Part shown: positions 42,414 through 50,719 of the stretch, piece after piece
Numbering within the stretch: position 1 is the stretch's first letter
How the letters are laid out: every line of letters begins with the position of its first letter
Assembly (NCBI RefSeq): GCF_002007645.1
Contig: NZ_CP019791.1
Location: forward strand, 3,898,593 to 3,962,592
Direction: 5' to 3'
DNA length: 64,000 bases
Source: Anaerohalosphaera lusitana
Lineage (GTDB): Bacteria > Planctomycetota > Phycisphaerae > Sedimentisphaerales > Anaerohalosphaeraceae
Translations under genes and position numbers: made by a program
The notes under the pieces: model-generated
Databases searched by the model: none
What the model saw: only the letters and a program-made list of their open reading frames with translations
What the model was told of the DNA's origin: nothing

Positions 42414-44024
42414 ATGCTTTCGAATAAAATTAAAGTACTTTTGGTAGATGATGATCCGGTAGCGCGTCGGAGTGTCGAACTGCGTTTGGCTAGATATAAA
42501 AAGCGTACAAGCTTTGATATAGTCAATGCCGATAGTATGAAAACTTGTATCGAACACCTGAAACAAAATAGTTTTGACATAATTCTGCTTGACCTCGGCC
42601 TGCCCGACAGCGGTGGTCTGGAGACGATCTCAAGGGTCAGATCGGTTTGCGCAACCACACCTACTATAGTCCTGACCAATAACCTTGACGCCGAGCTCGA
42701 TATTCAAGCGATAAAAGAAGGAGCTTCGGATTACCTCAGGAAGGACCAGATTGAAGGAGATACGCTTTTCAGGACGATCAGATACGCACTTGAAAGACAC
42801 GAAATACGCCAGCAGTTGCGAGATGAACGCGACAGAACGCTGAGCTATCTCGACCAGGCAGGCGCGATCTTCCTGGCGATGGACACCGAGGGAAAGATAA
42901 CATTGATCAATAAGGTAGGCGCTGAGCTGCTGGGTACCGAACAGAGTGAGATAATAGGAACTAACTGGTTCGAAAGGTTCATACCACGTAATGAGCAGCC
43001 GGAAAAACAGCGGATATTCGATGAGATGCTGCAGGGAAACATCGGTAATTTCGAACAGTTCGAATGCCCTGTCGTCACCGTAGACAACGAGAAAAAGACG
43101 ATCGCCTGGTCACACTCACTTCTAAAAGACGAAGCAGGAGAAATCAACGGCGTACTTAGCGTTGGCACGGACATCACGCTCGTCAGGGAAACGGAAAGAC
43201 AGATACAGGAACACAACCGACTGAAAAGTGAATTCGTAGTTACGATCACGCATGAGCTGAGAACACCGCTGACGATCTTCCGAAATGTCATTTCAAATGC
43301 TCTCGCTGGTGTGTGCGGCAAGATAAGCAAGAAACTGCGCAGGGACCTGGAAGCTGCTAATGAGGCCGTCGACAGACTTGCGAATATAATCAGCGACTTT
43401 CTGGATATGTCCCGCATCGAGGCAGGAAAAATGAAACTCGAGCTGGATGCGGTCCCTGTTAAGTCGCTCATAAACGAAAGCATGCGTACACTTGAGGTTG
43501 TCCTAGGCGAGAACAACATGTCGCAAGACATCATATTGCCCGACGAGGATATATACGTTCTGGCCGATGCCGGAAAAGTCAAGCAGGTGATCACCAATCT
43601 CGTTGACAACGCCGCTAAATTTGTCCCTGATTGCGGGGGCAAAGTAACCCTGCGTGTTGTAGATCAGAACGAACATGTAAAGATCTGCGTGGAGGACAAC
43701 GGACCGGGGATCGAACAAAAGGATACTGAGAAGGTATTCGATAAATTCGTCCAGGTGGAAAAACACGTTGGAGAGGGAACCCATGGAACGGGACTTGGAC
43801 TTGCGATATGCAAAGAACTCGTCGAAATGCACGGCGGCAGAATATGGGTTGAGAACACTGAGTCAGGGGGAGCATGCTTCAGTTTCGTGCTTCCCAAGTA
43901 CGAAAAAGAAAAACAGGAATCGGAAGTTGCCGAACAGATCGATTTCATCCGAAGCCAGATAGATCAGATCGCCGACCTGTGTTTCGGCACAACCAAAAAC
44001 ATGAACAAACGTTCACACCATTGA
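42414..44024 (+). CDS. Receiver-PAS-histidine kinase
   Basis: The protein is 536 residues, start ATG 42414. An N-terminal receiver domain has DDDP at 12-15 and D60 (LLDLGLPD), followed by a PAS domain (residues about 140-255, FLAMDTEGKITLINKVG) and a HisKA with H280 (ITHELRTPL). The HATPase has NLVDNAAKF, VEDNGPG and GTGLGLAI. It can be phosphorylated by another kinase and itself signals further, so it may act downstream of the hybrid kinase 52 bases upstream. No DNA-binding output domain is present. Confidence 0.9.
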   Translation: MLSNKIKVLLVDDDPVARRSVELRLARYKKRTSFDIVNADSMKTCIEHLKQNSFDIILLDLGLPDSGGLETISRVRSVCATTPTIVLTNNLDAELDIQAIKEGASDYLRKDQIEGDTLFRTIRYALERHEIRQQLRDERDRTLSYLDQAGAIFLAMDTEGKITLINKVGAELLGTEQSEIIGTNWFERFIPRNEQPEKQRIFDEMLQGNIGNFEQFECPVVTVDNEKKTIAWSHSLLKDEAGEINGVLSVGTDITLVRETERQIQEHNRLKSEFVVTITHELRTPLTIFRNVISNALAGVCGKISKKLRRDLEAANEAVDRLANIISDFLDMSRIEAGKMKLELDAVPVKSLINESMRTLEVVLGENNMSQDIILPDEDIYVLADAGKVKQVITNLVDNAAKFVPDCGGKVTLRVVDQNEHVKICVEDNGPGIEQKDTEKVFDKFVQVEKHVGEGTHGTGLGLAICKELVEMHGGRIWVENTESGGACFSFVLPKYEKEKQESEVAEQIDFIRSQIDQIADLCFGTTKNMNKRSHH

Positions 44025-44143
44025 AGCGGGACATAAAGGGTAACAATAGATAATGGCTTTCGCCGCTTTCTTTGCGGTTGACATCGACGTCCGCACCAGA
44101 TAGAATGCTTTAAGGGGCAACTGATCATTTGGAGGATTTACAG

Positions 44144-45037
44144 ATGAGGTTGCGTATCACGCAGGACGGACGAAAGCTCAATGAGCTTATCTTCGATTCG
44201 GGGCCGATCTACATCGGCAGGCATGTCGGCAGCCAGATATTTCTTCCGGAACGAGGGGTTTCGCGCAAACATGCCGTCATCTACGAAGAAGACAACGGCG
44301 ACTGGTTCGTAGAGGACCTGGATTCATCTAACAAGACATTCGTGAACGATAACGCTGTTCACAAGAGCCCGTTGAACACCGGCGATACTATCGGGATCTG
44401 CGGGTTCAAGATAAACGTAAAACTGATGGAGCTGGAAAAGGAACCCGCAAAGACACCGCTTCAGTTGGACGATACCATCGCACATAAACCGGCAAGTCCC
44501 AGCTCCGAGGAAATACATGCCGAGATACGTAACCTGCATTCCAAGTCAGCTCCGATGCTGAAGATACCCCCTAAAAGATTAACGGAGCTTTGCAAGGCGA
44601 TCAAATGTTTTGAAAGATGTGACAGCATCAAAAATCTGCACAGCGAAGCGATGAGCATACTGCTCAGCCAACTGGCGGGACGTGAGGCATGGGTCGGACT
44701 CTCCGATTGTCACGGAGACCGATTCGAGATCGAGGGCGGCAGAAAAGTGAGCAGCCAGCGCATAGGCCGCGATGACCTTGCTGCTTTGGAGTACCTTGAA
44801 GAGACTCTGGAAAAACATCACAGCATACTAATCCCCCAGTTACCCCGCGCCGCAGGCGGCCGTGTCGTAAGGTCGGTTCTGATCGCACCGGTACTCGTGG
44901 AGAGGAAATGTTACGGAGCACTTTATGTCAACAACTCGCCGATGCACGAGCACTACGAATCCGAGGACCTGGACTATCTGACCCTGCTGTCTGTTCATAT
45001 TGCCGTGGCTGTTGAGCGTATATGCGAATTTCTTTAG
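44144..45037 (+). CDS. FHA-GAF domain protein
   Basis: About 297 residues, start ATG 44144 with GGAGG eight bases upstream (a TTG five codons earlier overlaps it). Residues about 15-95 are an FHA domain (IYIGRHVGSQ, RGVSRKHAVI, DLDSSNKTFVN), which binds phosphothreonine. Residues about 150-295 form a GAF domain ending in LTLLSVHIAVAVER. FHA-GAF proteins often serve Ser/Thr kinase or phosphatase pathways, or adenylate cyclase signalling. It follows the two histidine kinases by 120 bases. Confidence 0.85.
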   Translation: MRLRITQDGRKLNELIFDSGPIYIGRHVGSQIFLPERGVSRKHAVIYEEDNGDWFVEDLDSSNKTFVNDNAVHKSPLNTGDTIGICGFKINVKLMELEKEPAKTPLQLDDTIAHKPASPSSEEIHAEIRNLHSKSAPMLKIPPKRLTELCKAIKCFERCDSIKNLHSEAMSILLSQLAGREAWVGLSDCHGDRFEIEGGRKVSSQRIGRDDLAALEYLEETLEKHHSILIPQLPRAAGGRVVRSVLIAPVLVERKCYGALYVNNSPMHEHYESEDLDYLTLLSVHIAVAVERICEFL

Positions 45038-45046
45038 TCAGCCTGC

Positions 45047-45601
45047 TCACTCACGCGAGTAAGTCCCCATAAGCTGCCCCTGAGCTATGATGTGACCGCC
45101 CATTGCTTTTAGGAGCTCATCCTTAGCAGCACCCGGCGACATATCAAGCTTCTTGTCAAGCGCATATATCTTAAAGAAATACCGATGCGTACCGCTGGGC
45201 GGAGCGGGCCCGCCGTATCCAACACTGCCAAAGTCCGTCATGCCCTGCATTGTACCGTCGGGCATCTTTTCATCTTTGGCCATACCCTCGTCCAAACCTG
45301 AAGATTCAGGCGAGATATTGTAAACCACCCAGTGAACCCAGGTCTTTGCAGGCGCGTCCGGGTCGTCAGCAATGATCGCCAGGCTCTTTGCCTCTTCAGG
45401 CAAGCCCTTCCAGTTCAACGGAGGGGAAATATTCACACCGTCATCCGTATATCTAGCAGGTATGGACTGGCCTTCTTCAAAGGCCGGACTTGTGATCTCA
45501 ATAGTCATCTCTGATTCTTCCCCCTTTCCGGCTGCGTCCCGGTCTCGGGCGCAACCCGCAATGCACAATGTTCCAACCAGCAAAAGTAATGTTTTTGTCA
45601 T
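45047..45601 (-). CDS. YbhB/YbcL family PEBP-like lipoprotein
   Basis: The protein is 184 residues. The signal peptide ends in the lipobox CIAGC, so it is a lipoprotein. The mature part matches the phosphatidylethanolamine-binding-protein family: ITSPAFEEGQSIPARYT, ISPPLNWKGLPE, DPDAPAKTWVHWVVYNI, YGGPAPPSGTHRYFFKIYAL. Bacterial members have no firm substrate. It is convergent with the FHA-GAF gene. Confidence 0.9.
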   Translation of the reverse strand: MTKTLLLLVGTLCIAGCARDRDAAGKGEESEMTIEITSPAFEEGQSIPARYTDDGVNISPPLNWKGLPEEAKSLAIIADDPDAPAKTWVHWVVYNISPESSGLDEGMAKDEKMPDGTMQGMTDFGSVGYGGPAPPSGTHRYFFKIYALDKKLDMSPGAAKDELLKAMGGHIIAQGQLMGTYSRE

Positions 45602-45842
45602 AGCTGAGCCTCCTCATCTAAACCATTATATATGGTAAACCTAACCGCGCATCAGTCAACCTTACATACCAGCGGGAAAATGAGATCATCGGAATCATAT
45701 CTGCCCCCCGTTGAAGCTATAGCAGAACACCAAACAACTTCGATGGCCCAGTTAGTCCTTATTGTACTTGAAAATCAGCATTTTTTTCGGAAAAAGGTGT
45801 TGCAACGAATAGAAATGTCCATATACTATCCCCACGTCTCTC

Positions 45843-45914
45843 GCGGGTGTAGCTCAGCGGTAGAGCGTCACGTTGCCAACGTGAATGTCGTGAGTTCGAA
45901 TCTCATCACCCGCT
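45843..45914 (+). tRNA. tRNA-Gly(GCC)
   Basis: Acceptor GCGGGTG/CACCCGC, D arm AGCTCAGCGGTAGAGC, anticodon stem CACGT/ACGTG with loop TGCCA (GCC), T arm with GTTCGAATC. The discriminator is T and no CCA is encoded. Confidence 0.95.
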
Positions 45915-45918
45915 TTTT

Positions 45919-45949
45919 GAGGACAGCTTTCCGGGTTGTCCTCTTTTTT
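45919..45949 (+). terminator. Terminator after tRNA-Gly
   Basis: GAGGACA pairs with TGTCCTC around an 11-nt loop, followed by six T. Confidence 0.8.
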
Positions 45950-46024
45950 CTCAAAAAATTAAGGGATTAACAGGTCGGCCACAACGACACTTCGGCCAAA
46001 GCCGTAATGTTTTGATTATGTTGC

Positions 46025-46052
46025 TTGTTTTTCCGGACACATGTTTTAAAAT
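46025..46052 (+). promoter_or_regulatory. Putative promoter for small RNA
   Basis: TTGTTT (46025-46030) and TAAAAT (46047-46052) are 16 bases apart. It lies between two terminators. Confidence 0.4.
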
Positions 46053-46057
46053 AGCTC

Positions 46058-46178
46058 TAGCGAGATATCGGCTAAATTTAGTCTGGCGTAGGTCGCTCGA
46101 GTGTAGGAGCCCAAATGATAAAGGGGCTGGGAAAATATATGATGGCCTACGGGAAAGAGTTTCCCAATGGCCTTTTTT
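46058..46178 (+). ncRNA. Candidate small RNA of about 120 nt upstream of tig
   Basis: A putative promoter at 46025-46052 and a clear terminator at 46144-46178 (GGCC-TAC-GGGAAA, GAG loop, TTTCCC-AAT-GGCC, then TTTTTT) define a transcript with no open frame. Internal pairing AGCCC/GGGCT near 46108-46129 is possible. It does not show signatures of SRP RNA or tmRNA. It could alternatively be the leader and attenuator of the trigger factor gene, which starts 41 bases on. Confidence 0.45.
46144..46178 (+). terminator. Rho-independent terminator upstream of tig
   Basis: A two-part stem (GGCC with GGCC, GGGAAA with TTTCCC) with a 3-nt loop, followed by six T at 46173-46178. Confidence 0.75.
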
Positions 46179-46218
46179 GTTGTTTTGAGATGACATCAGT
46201 AATATAGGAGCTGCTCAG

Positions 46219-47646
46219 ATGGCTGAAGAAAAAGAAGGCACACAGGTAGAAAACGTTGTAAAGGTAGAGGACGCGGGCCCCTGCAAGAAGAGGATCGCAG
46301 TCGAGATACCCGAAGAAAAAATACAGAACGCATTGGAAGAACAGTACAGTGACCTTCGCAAAGAAGCTGTCATCCCCGGTTTCCGCAAGGGAAGAGCCCC
46401 GCGAAGGCTGATCGAGAAGCGTTTCGGCAGCGATGTGAGCCAGCAGGTCAAGGTCCAACTGCTCGCAGAAGCCAGCGAAGAAGCTATCAAGGATCAGGAC
46501 CTGAACATTCTGGGCGATCCGGACATCGATCCGGACGACATCGAGCTGCCGGACGCAGGTCCGATGAATTTCGATTTCGAGGTCGAAGTCAGACCCGAAT
46601 TCGACTTGCCCGAGCTTGAAGGCATCGAAGTCGAAAAGCAGAAGGTCGAAGTCACCGAAGAATCAGTCGATGAAGAGCTCATGGAAATGAGAAAGCGGGC
46701 AGGCGTCTGGGAGCCCAAGGAAGACGGCGTCGTTGAGGACGGCAACCAGGTCATCGCGGACGTGGTGCTCAGCGTCGAAGGCGAAGAAGAGCCCGAGAGA
46801 AAGGACAATGTCGAGATCTACGCCCGTGAAAAGGCTATGGTCGCAGGCGTTTCCGTCGAAAAGCTCAACGAACTGCTGGCAGGCGCAAAAGAAGGCGACG
46901 TCAAGAAAACCACAGTTGAAGTTCCGAAAACATACTTCTCCGAGCGTTTCCGCGGCAAGAAGGTCGATCTCGAGATCACCGTCAAGGACGTCAAAAAGCA
47001 GGTCCCCGCAGAAATCGATGACGAATTTCTCGGTCGTTTCGGCGTCGAGGACGAAGAAGAGCTCAAGGAACGCATCATGGAAGCCCGCGAACAGCAGGCA
47101 GAACAGCAACAGAGACAGCAGATGGGCGACCAGATCTACCAGTACCTGCTCAAGAACACCGATTTCGAAATGCCCGAAAGCATCGTTGCCGACCAGGCGA
47201 CCAGAATACTCCAGAGGCAGTACAGCAACATGCTGATGCAGGGTACTCCCAAGGAGCAGATGGAGCAGCAGATGCAGGAATTGAGAGCCAGTAGCGAAGA
47301 GCAGGCCAAAGAACAGATGAAACTGTTCTTTATAATGGACAAGATCGCCGATAAGCTGGACGTTGATGTAAGCGGTGAAGAGCTCAACGGCCACATCGCA
47401 CAGGCGGCCATGTACCGCGGACGCAGGCCCGAAAAGATGCGTGAAGAAATGCTGCGAGACGGCTCACTGGCCCAGTTCAGCCTGCAGGTACGCGAATCGA
47501 AGTGCATCGAGCAGCTTCTGGAAAAGGCCGAGATAAAGGAAGTGGAAGGCGAAAAGAAGGCTGAAACGAAGAAAACAGCCAAGAAAAAGACAGCCAAAAA
47601 GAAAAAAGCTGCACCTAAGAAGTCCGAAAATAAGGACGAAGAGTAG
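46219..47646 (+). CDS. tig: Trigger factor (ribosome-associated chaperone and prolyl isomerase)
   Basis: The protein is 475 residues. The N-terminal ribosome-binding domain has the signature IPGFRKGRAPRRLIEKRFG near residues 52-70. The middle PPIase region is divergent, and the C-terminal helical chaperone domain is Gln/Met-rich (REQQAEQQQRQQMG). A Lys/Ala-rich tail (KKTAKKKTAKKKKAAPKKS) of about 30 residues is extra compared with the enterobacterial protein. The start ATG 46219 follows AGGAGC. It is followed by two clpP genes, a common tig-clpP order. Confidence 0.95.
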   Translation: MAEEKEGTQVENVVKVEDAGPCKKRIAVEIPEEKIQNALEEQYSDLRKEAVIPGFRKGRAPRRLIEKRFGSDVSQQVKVQLLAEASEEAIKDQDLNILGDPDIDPDDIELPDAGPMNFDFEVEVRPEFDLPELEGIEVEKQKVEVTEESVDEELMEMRKRAGVWEPKEDGVVEDGNQVIADVVLSVEGEEEPERKDNVEIYAREKAMVAGVSVEKLNELLAGAKEGDVKKTTVEVPKTYFSERFRGKKVDLEITVKDVKKQVPAEIDDEFLGRFGVEDEEELKERIMEAREQQAEQQQRQQMGDQIYQYLLKNTDFEMPESIVADQATRILQRQYSNMLMQGTPKEQMEQQMQELRASSEEQAKEQMKLFFIMDKIADKLDVDVSGEELNGHIAQAAMYRGRRPEKMREEMLRDGSLAQFSLQVRESKCIEQLLEKAEIKEVEGEKKAETKKTAKKKTAKKKKAAPKKSENKDEE

Positions 47647-47740
47647 AAGCTTTAAGTATCGCTTCTAAATAGCCAACGGTAAAATTCCGATACAGTAAGT
47701 ATCAGAAATCAAGAACGGCTGAATTAAAAAGGAATAAGCT

Positions 47741-48382
47741 ATGCATTTGAGCTATCCACAACATCAGGTGCCCAAGAACATTGAACAGCACATGCAGGTT
47801 TCTTCGGGTTATCAGCGCACACGCGAGATGACCCTTAGCGATATGCTGCTTGAAAATCGCGTTGTCTTCATGGTCGGCGAGATCAACTACCCGCTGGCCA
47901 CCGACGTGATCATGAAGCTTCTGTACCTGGACAACACCAAGCCGGGCTCGGAAATAAGCCTCTACATCAACAGTCACGGCGGAGCGGTTGACGACACGAT
48001 GGCGATCTACGACACGATGCGTTTCATCAAATCGCCCATATCCACGTTCTGCATCGGACGGGCCCAGTCGGGCGCAGCGGTTATCCTGGCTGCCGGAGCC
48101 GAAGGCCAGAGACACGCCCTGCCGCATGCCAAGATCATGCTTCACCAGCCATGGGGCGGCGTGACCGGCCAGGCAGCGGATATCAAGATCCAGGCCGAGG
48201 AGATCCTCAAGGCCAAGGCTGAGATCAACAAGATCCTCGCCAGACACACCGGCCTAAACGCCGATCAGATCCAGGAAGAGACCGAGCGTGACAAGTACCT
48301 CAGCGCTGACGAGGCCAAGGAGTACGGCCTTATCGATGAAGTATTGCACGAACCTGAAGAAGAAAAAAAAGAAAAGAAATAG
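47741..48382 (+). CDS. clpP: ClpP-family protease subunit (copy 1)
   Basis: The protein is 213 residues. The catalytic triad is visible: S110 in [10 protein letters not shown]135 in MLHQPWGG and D184 in TERDKYL. The residue after the nucleophile is Gly where most ClpP have Met, and the N-terminus is longer than usual with a basic-acidic end EEEKKEKK. ClpP forms double heptamers fed by Clp ATPases. Start ATG 47741 follows AAGGA. It lies between tig and a second clpP, so mixed rings are possible. Confidence 0.9.
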   Translation: MHLSYPQHQVPKNIEQHMQVSSGYQRTREMTLSDMLLENRVVFMVGEINYPLATDVIMKLLYLDNTKPGSEISLYINSHGGAVDDTMAIYDTMRFIKSPISTFCIGRAQSGAAVILAAGAEGQRHALPHAKIMLHQPWGGVTGQAADIKIQAEEILKAKAEINKILARHTGLNADQIQEETERDKYLSADEAKEYGLIDEVLHEPEEEKKEKK

Positions 48383-48444
48383 ACATTTCAGCGGGTCCAG
48401 CACTGTCGGACCCGTTAAACTCAGGTATAGGGAGCATTTGCGAC

Positions 48445-49044
48445 ATGGAAATGAACCAGTTAGTACCGATAGTCATCGAAAAGACCGGCCGCGGCGAACG
48501 ATCATACGACATCTACTCGCGCCTGCTCAAGGACAGGATCGTCTTCCTGGGCGGGCCTGTAGACGACAACGCAGCTAATCTGATCGTAGCACAACTGCTG
48601 TTCCTCAGTAACGAAGACAGCAAATCAGACATCCATTTTTACATAAATTCGCCCGGCGGAGCTATTACTGCGGGCCTGGCGATCTACGACACGATGAAGT
48701 TTCTCCGTTGCGACGTCGCCACCTACTGCGTCGGCCAGGCGGCCAGCATGGGTGCGGTCCTGTTTGCAGGCGGCACAAGCGGCAAGCGATATATGCTCAA
48801 AAACGGCAGGGTCATGCTCCACCAGCCCCTGCTCTCTGGCATTATGCAGGGTCCGGCGACTGATCTTGAGATCGAAGCGAAAGAGATCATCCGACTGCGC
48901 GAACGGCTGTATCAGATCCTCGCCGAACATACCGGCCGGGACGCTGAGAAAATCGAACGCGATTGCGACCGAAATCTGTGGCTCGAAGCGGACGAGGCCA
49001 TCGAATACGGCCTGGCGGATTCAGTCCTCGAAAAGACCAAATAG
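48445..49044 (+). CDS. clpP: ClpP protease subunit (copy 2)
   Basis: The protein is 199 residues, close to standard ClpP in length. S101 lies in GQAASMG and H126 in MLHQPLL. Aligning the IERD-x-x-R-x motif, IERDCDRN has Asn177 where the E. coli enzyme has its catalytic Asp (IERDTERD). So the triad may be Ser-His-Asn or rely on D175. Start ATG 48445 follows GGGAG. It is 62 bases after copy 1 in the same direction; no clpX follows. Confidence 0.95.
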   Translation: MEMNQLVPIVIEKTGRGERSYDIYSRLLKDRIVFLGGPVDDNAANLIVAQLLFLSNEDSKSDIHFYINSPGGAITAGLAIYDTMKFLRCDVATYCVGQAASMGAVLFAGGTSGKRYMLKNGRVMLHQPLLSGIMQGPATDLEIEAKEIIRLRERLYQILAEHTGRDAEKIERDCDRNLWLEADEAIEYGLADSVLEKTK

Positions 49045-49073
49045 AATGATCTGCTGTGATTGAAAGGCTCGCC

Positions 49074-49676
49074 ATGAGGCAGCTAACGACAGTTTTGATT
49101 ATTGTTTCAGCGGTTGTTATGACCGGGTGCGGAAACGGCGCCCGGTCTTCTCTTTATGACAAGGTCGACCAACTGCAGAGCCAGAACCAGGAGCTGACAA
49201 AGCAGGTTCAGCACCTCGAACAACAGAACGAAAAGCTCAGCGAAAGAGTCGATACACTGCTGGCAGTAGGCCCCGAGGCGAGAGCATCCGCCCTGCCGGC
49301 ACTGGATCGGATCGAACTGAGCAGTAGAAGCGGCATTTATGACAAAGACAACGACGACAAAGCAGAGAGCCTGGTCGTCTATATCCAGCCGCACGATGAA
49401 GCGGGTGATCCGTTCAAGGCCCCCGGCAGCGTTGAAGTGCAGCTCTGGGATCTGCAGGCAGATGCGTCTGATGCGATGGTCGGCAGGTGGCAGATAAAGC
49501 CCGATCAACTCAAGGAAATGTGGGCGGGCACCTTCATGACGAACTATTACCGCTTGAAGTTTGATCTGGGTTTCCAACCTGCCGACGACAAAGAATATAC
49601 CGCCAAAGTGACGTTCAAGGACTATTTAAGCGGCACTGTCTTCCGTGAACAGGCGGTCGTACAAGTCGAAGAGTAA
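49074..49676 (+). CDS. Lipoprotein with coiled coil
   Basis: About 200 residues, start ATG 49074 after GAAAGG. The signal ends in the lipobox VMTGC. A short coiled coil (YDKVDQLQSQNQELTKQVQH) is followed by a beta-rich domain (LDRIELSSRSGIYDKDND, VYIQPHDEAGDPFKAPGSVE). It is likely anchored in the outer or cytoplasmic membrane. This type of lipoprotein is frequent in planctomycetes. Function unknown. Confidence 0.75.
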   Translation: MRQLTTVLIIVSAVVMTGCGNGARSSLYDKVDQLQSQNQELTKQVQHLEQQNEKLSERVDTLLAVGPEARASALPALDRIELSSRSGIYDKDNDDKAESLVVYIQPHDEAGDPFKAPGSVEVQLWDLQADASDAMVGRWQIKPDQLKEMWAGTFMTNYYRLKFDLGFQPADDKEYTAKVTFKDYLSGTVFREQAVVQVEE

Positions 49677-49759
49677 CACAAAAAATTGCAGGACAGGTCA
49701 ATTTCTTAGCGCCCGCAAATCCCGCTTGCAAAAACAGGCAGGTTCCTTATCATATCGCC

Positions 49760-50719
49760 ATGCAGAATTTCAAAAACAAGATACTGTGCGGCGACTGTAT
49801 AGAAATGCTCAACGGAGTGGATGAGCCTGTTGCGGACCTGATATTCGCCGACCCCCCTTTCAATATCGGGTATGAGTATGATAAGTACAAGGATACGCTG
49901 AAAAGCGAGAAATACATCACCTGGACGCGTGACTGGATGGGCGCCTGCGTCAATGCTCTTAAGCCGCACGGCTCGTTTTACATCGCAATAGGCGATGATT
50001 ATGCCCACCACATCAGGCTGATCGGCGAACAACTTGGCCTCACGCTCCGCAACTGGATCATCTGGCATTACACTTTCGGCCAGCAGACAAAGACCATGTT
50101 CGCCCGATCACACACACACATATTTTACTTTGTAAAGGACAAGGCAGATCACGTCTTCAATGATCACGCTGTACGCGTACCTTCCGACAGACAGCTCGTA
50201 TACGCCGACAAGCGGGCAAATCCGCGCGGCAAGATGCCCGACGATGTCTGGAACACGTTCAGCCGGGTCTGCGGAACGTTCAAGGAACGTGAAGGATGGC
50301 ACCCCTGCCAGATGCCCGAACTGCTGCTGGGACGGATAGTGTCAGTCAGCTCCAATCGCGGAGATCTGGTGCTGGATCCCTTTAACGGGTCCGGGACCAC
50401 GGTAGCTGCAGCATATCAACTGGAAAGAGACTATTGCGGCATTGACATTTCAAGCAATTATGTCGAAAATAGCAGGAAGCGACTGGAAAAACTCGCCCAG
50501 GAACGCCAAAACCTCCAAAAGGACGGTGAGATCCTTGATATGCGCCAAAGGATCGAACTTAAAAGGTTCTATTTCGAAGTCAGGAAAGATGTCAGCGAAA
50601 TACTGCGACGGAAGAGTCTCCTCGAGATATTCACAAAGCTGTACAATATCCGTTTGAACGAAGAACGTAAATTTGATCCTCAAGAGGTCGCAACTGCATT
50701 GCAGGGAATTTTAGATTGA
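49760..50719 (+). CDS. Solitary beta-class DNA methyltransferase
   Basis: The protein is 319 residues. Catalytic motif IV FADPPFNIGYEYDKY comes first near residue 30, and the SAM motif VLDPFNGSGTT near residue 210 follows with YCGIDISSNYV. The order and the DPPFNIG motif fit the beta class of adenine-N6 methyltransferases, which includes CcrM-like enzymes. No restriction enzyme lies next to it. A C-terminal extension of about 80 residues (ELKRFYFEVRKDVSEIL) may contact DNA. The stop overlaps the start of lnt by 4 bases. Confidence 0.85.
   Translation: MQNFKNKILCGDCIEMLNGVDEPVADLIFADPPFNIGYEYDKYKDTLKSEKYITWTRDWMGACVNALKPHGSFYIAIGDDYAHHIRLIGEQLGLTLRNWIIWHYTFGQQTKTMFARSHTHIFYFVKDKADHVFNDHAVRVPSDRQLVYADKRANPRGKMPDDVWNTFSRVCGTFKEREGWHPCQMPELLLGRIVSVSSNRGDLVLDPFNGSGTTVAAAYQLERDYCGIDISSNYVENSRKRLEKLAQERQNLQKDGEILDMRQRIELKRFYFEVRKDVSEILRRKSLLEIFTKLYNIRLNEERKFDPQEVATALQGILD

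Noticed and set aside
46058-46178. Signal recognition particle RNA or tmRNA
   Set aside because: No GGAA tetraloop helix or tag-peptide frame and tRNA-like ends were found; only a generic small RNA is supported.
46663-47394. 243-codon minus-strand frame
   Set aside because: It is an antisense shadow of trigger factor caused by codon bias.
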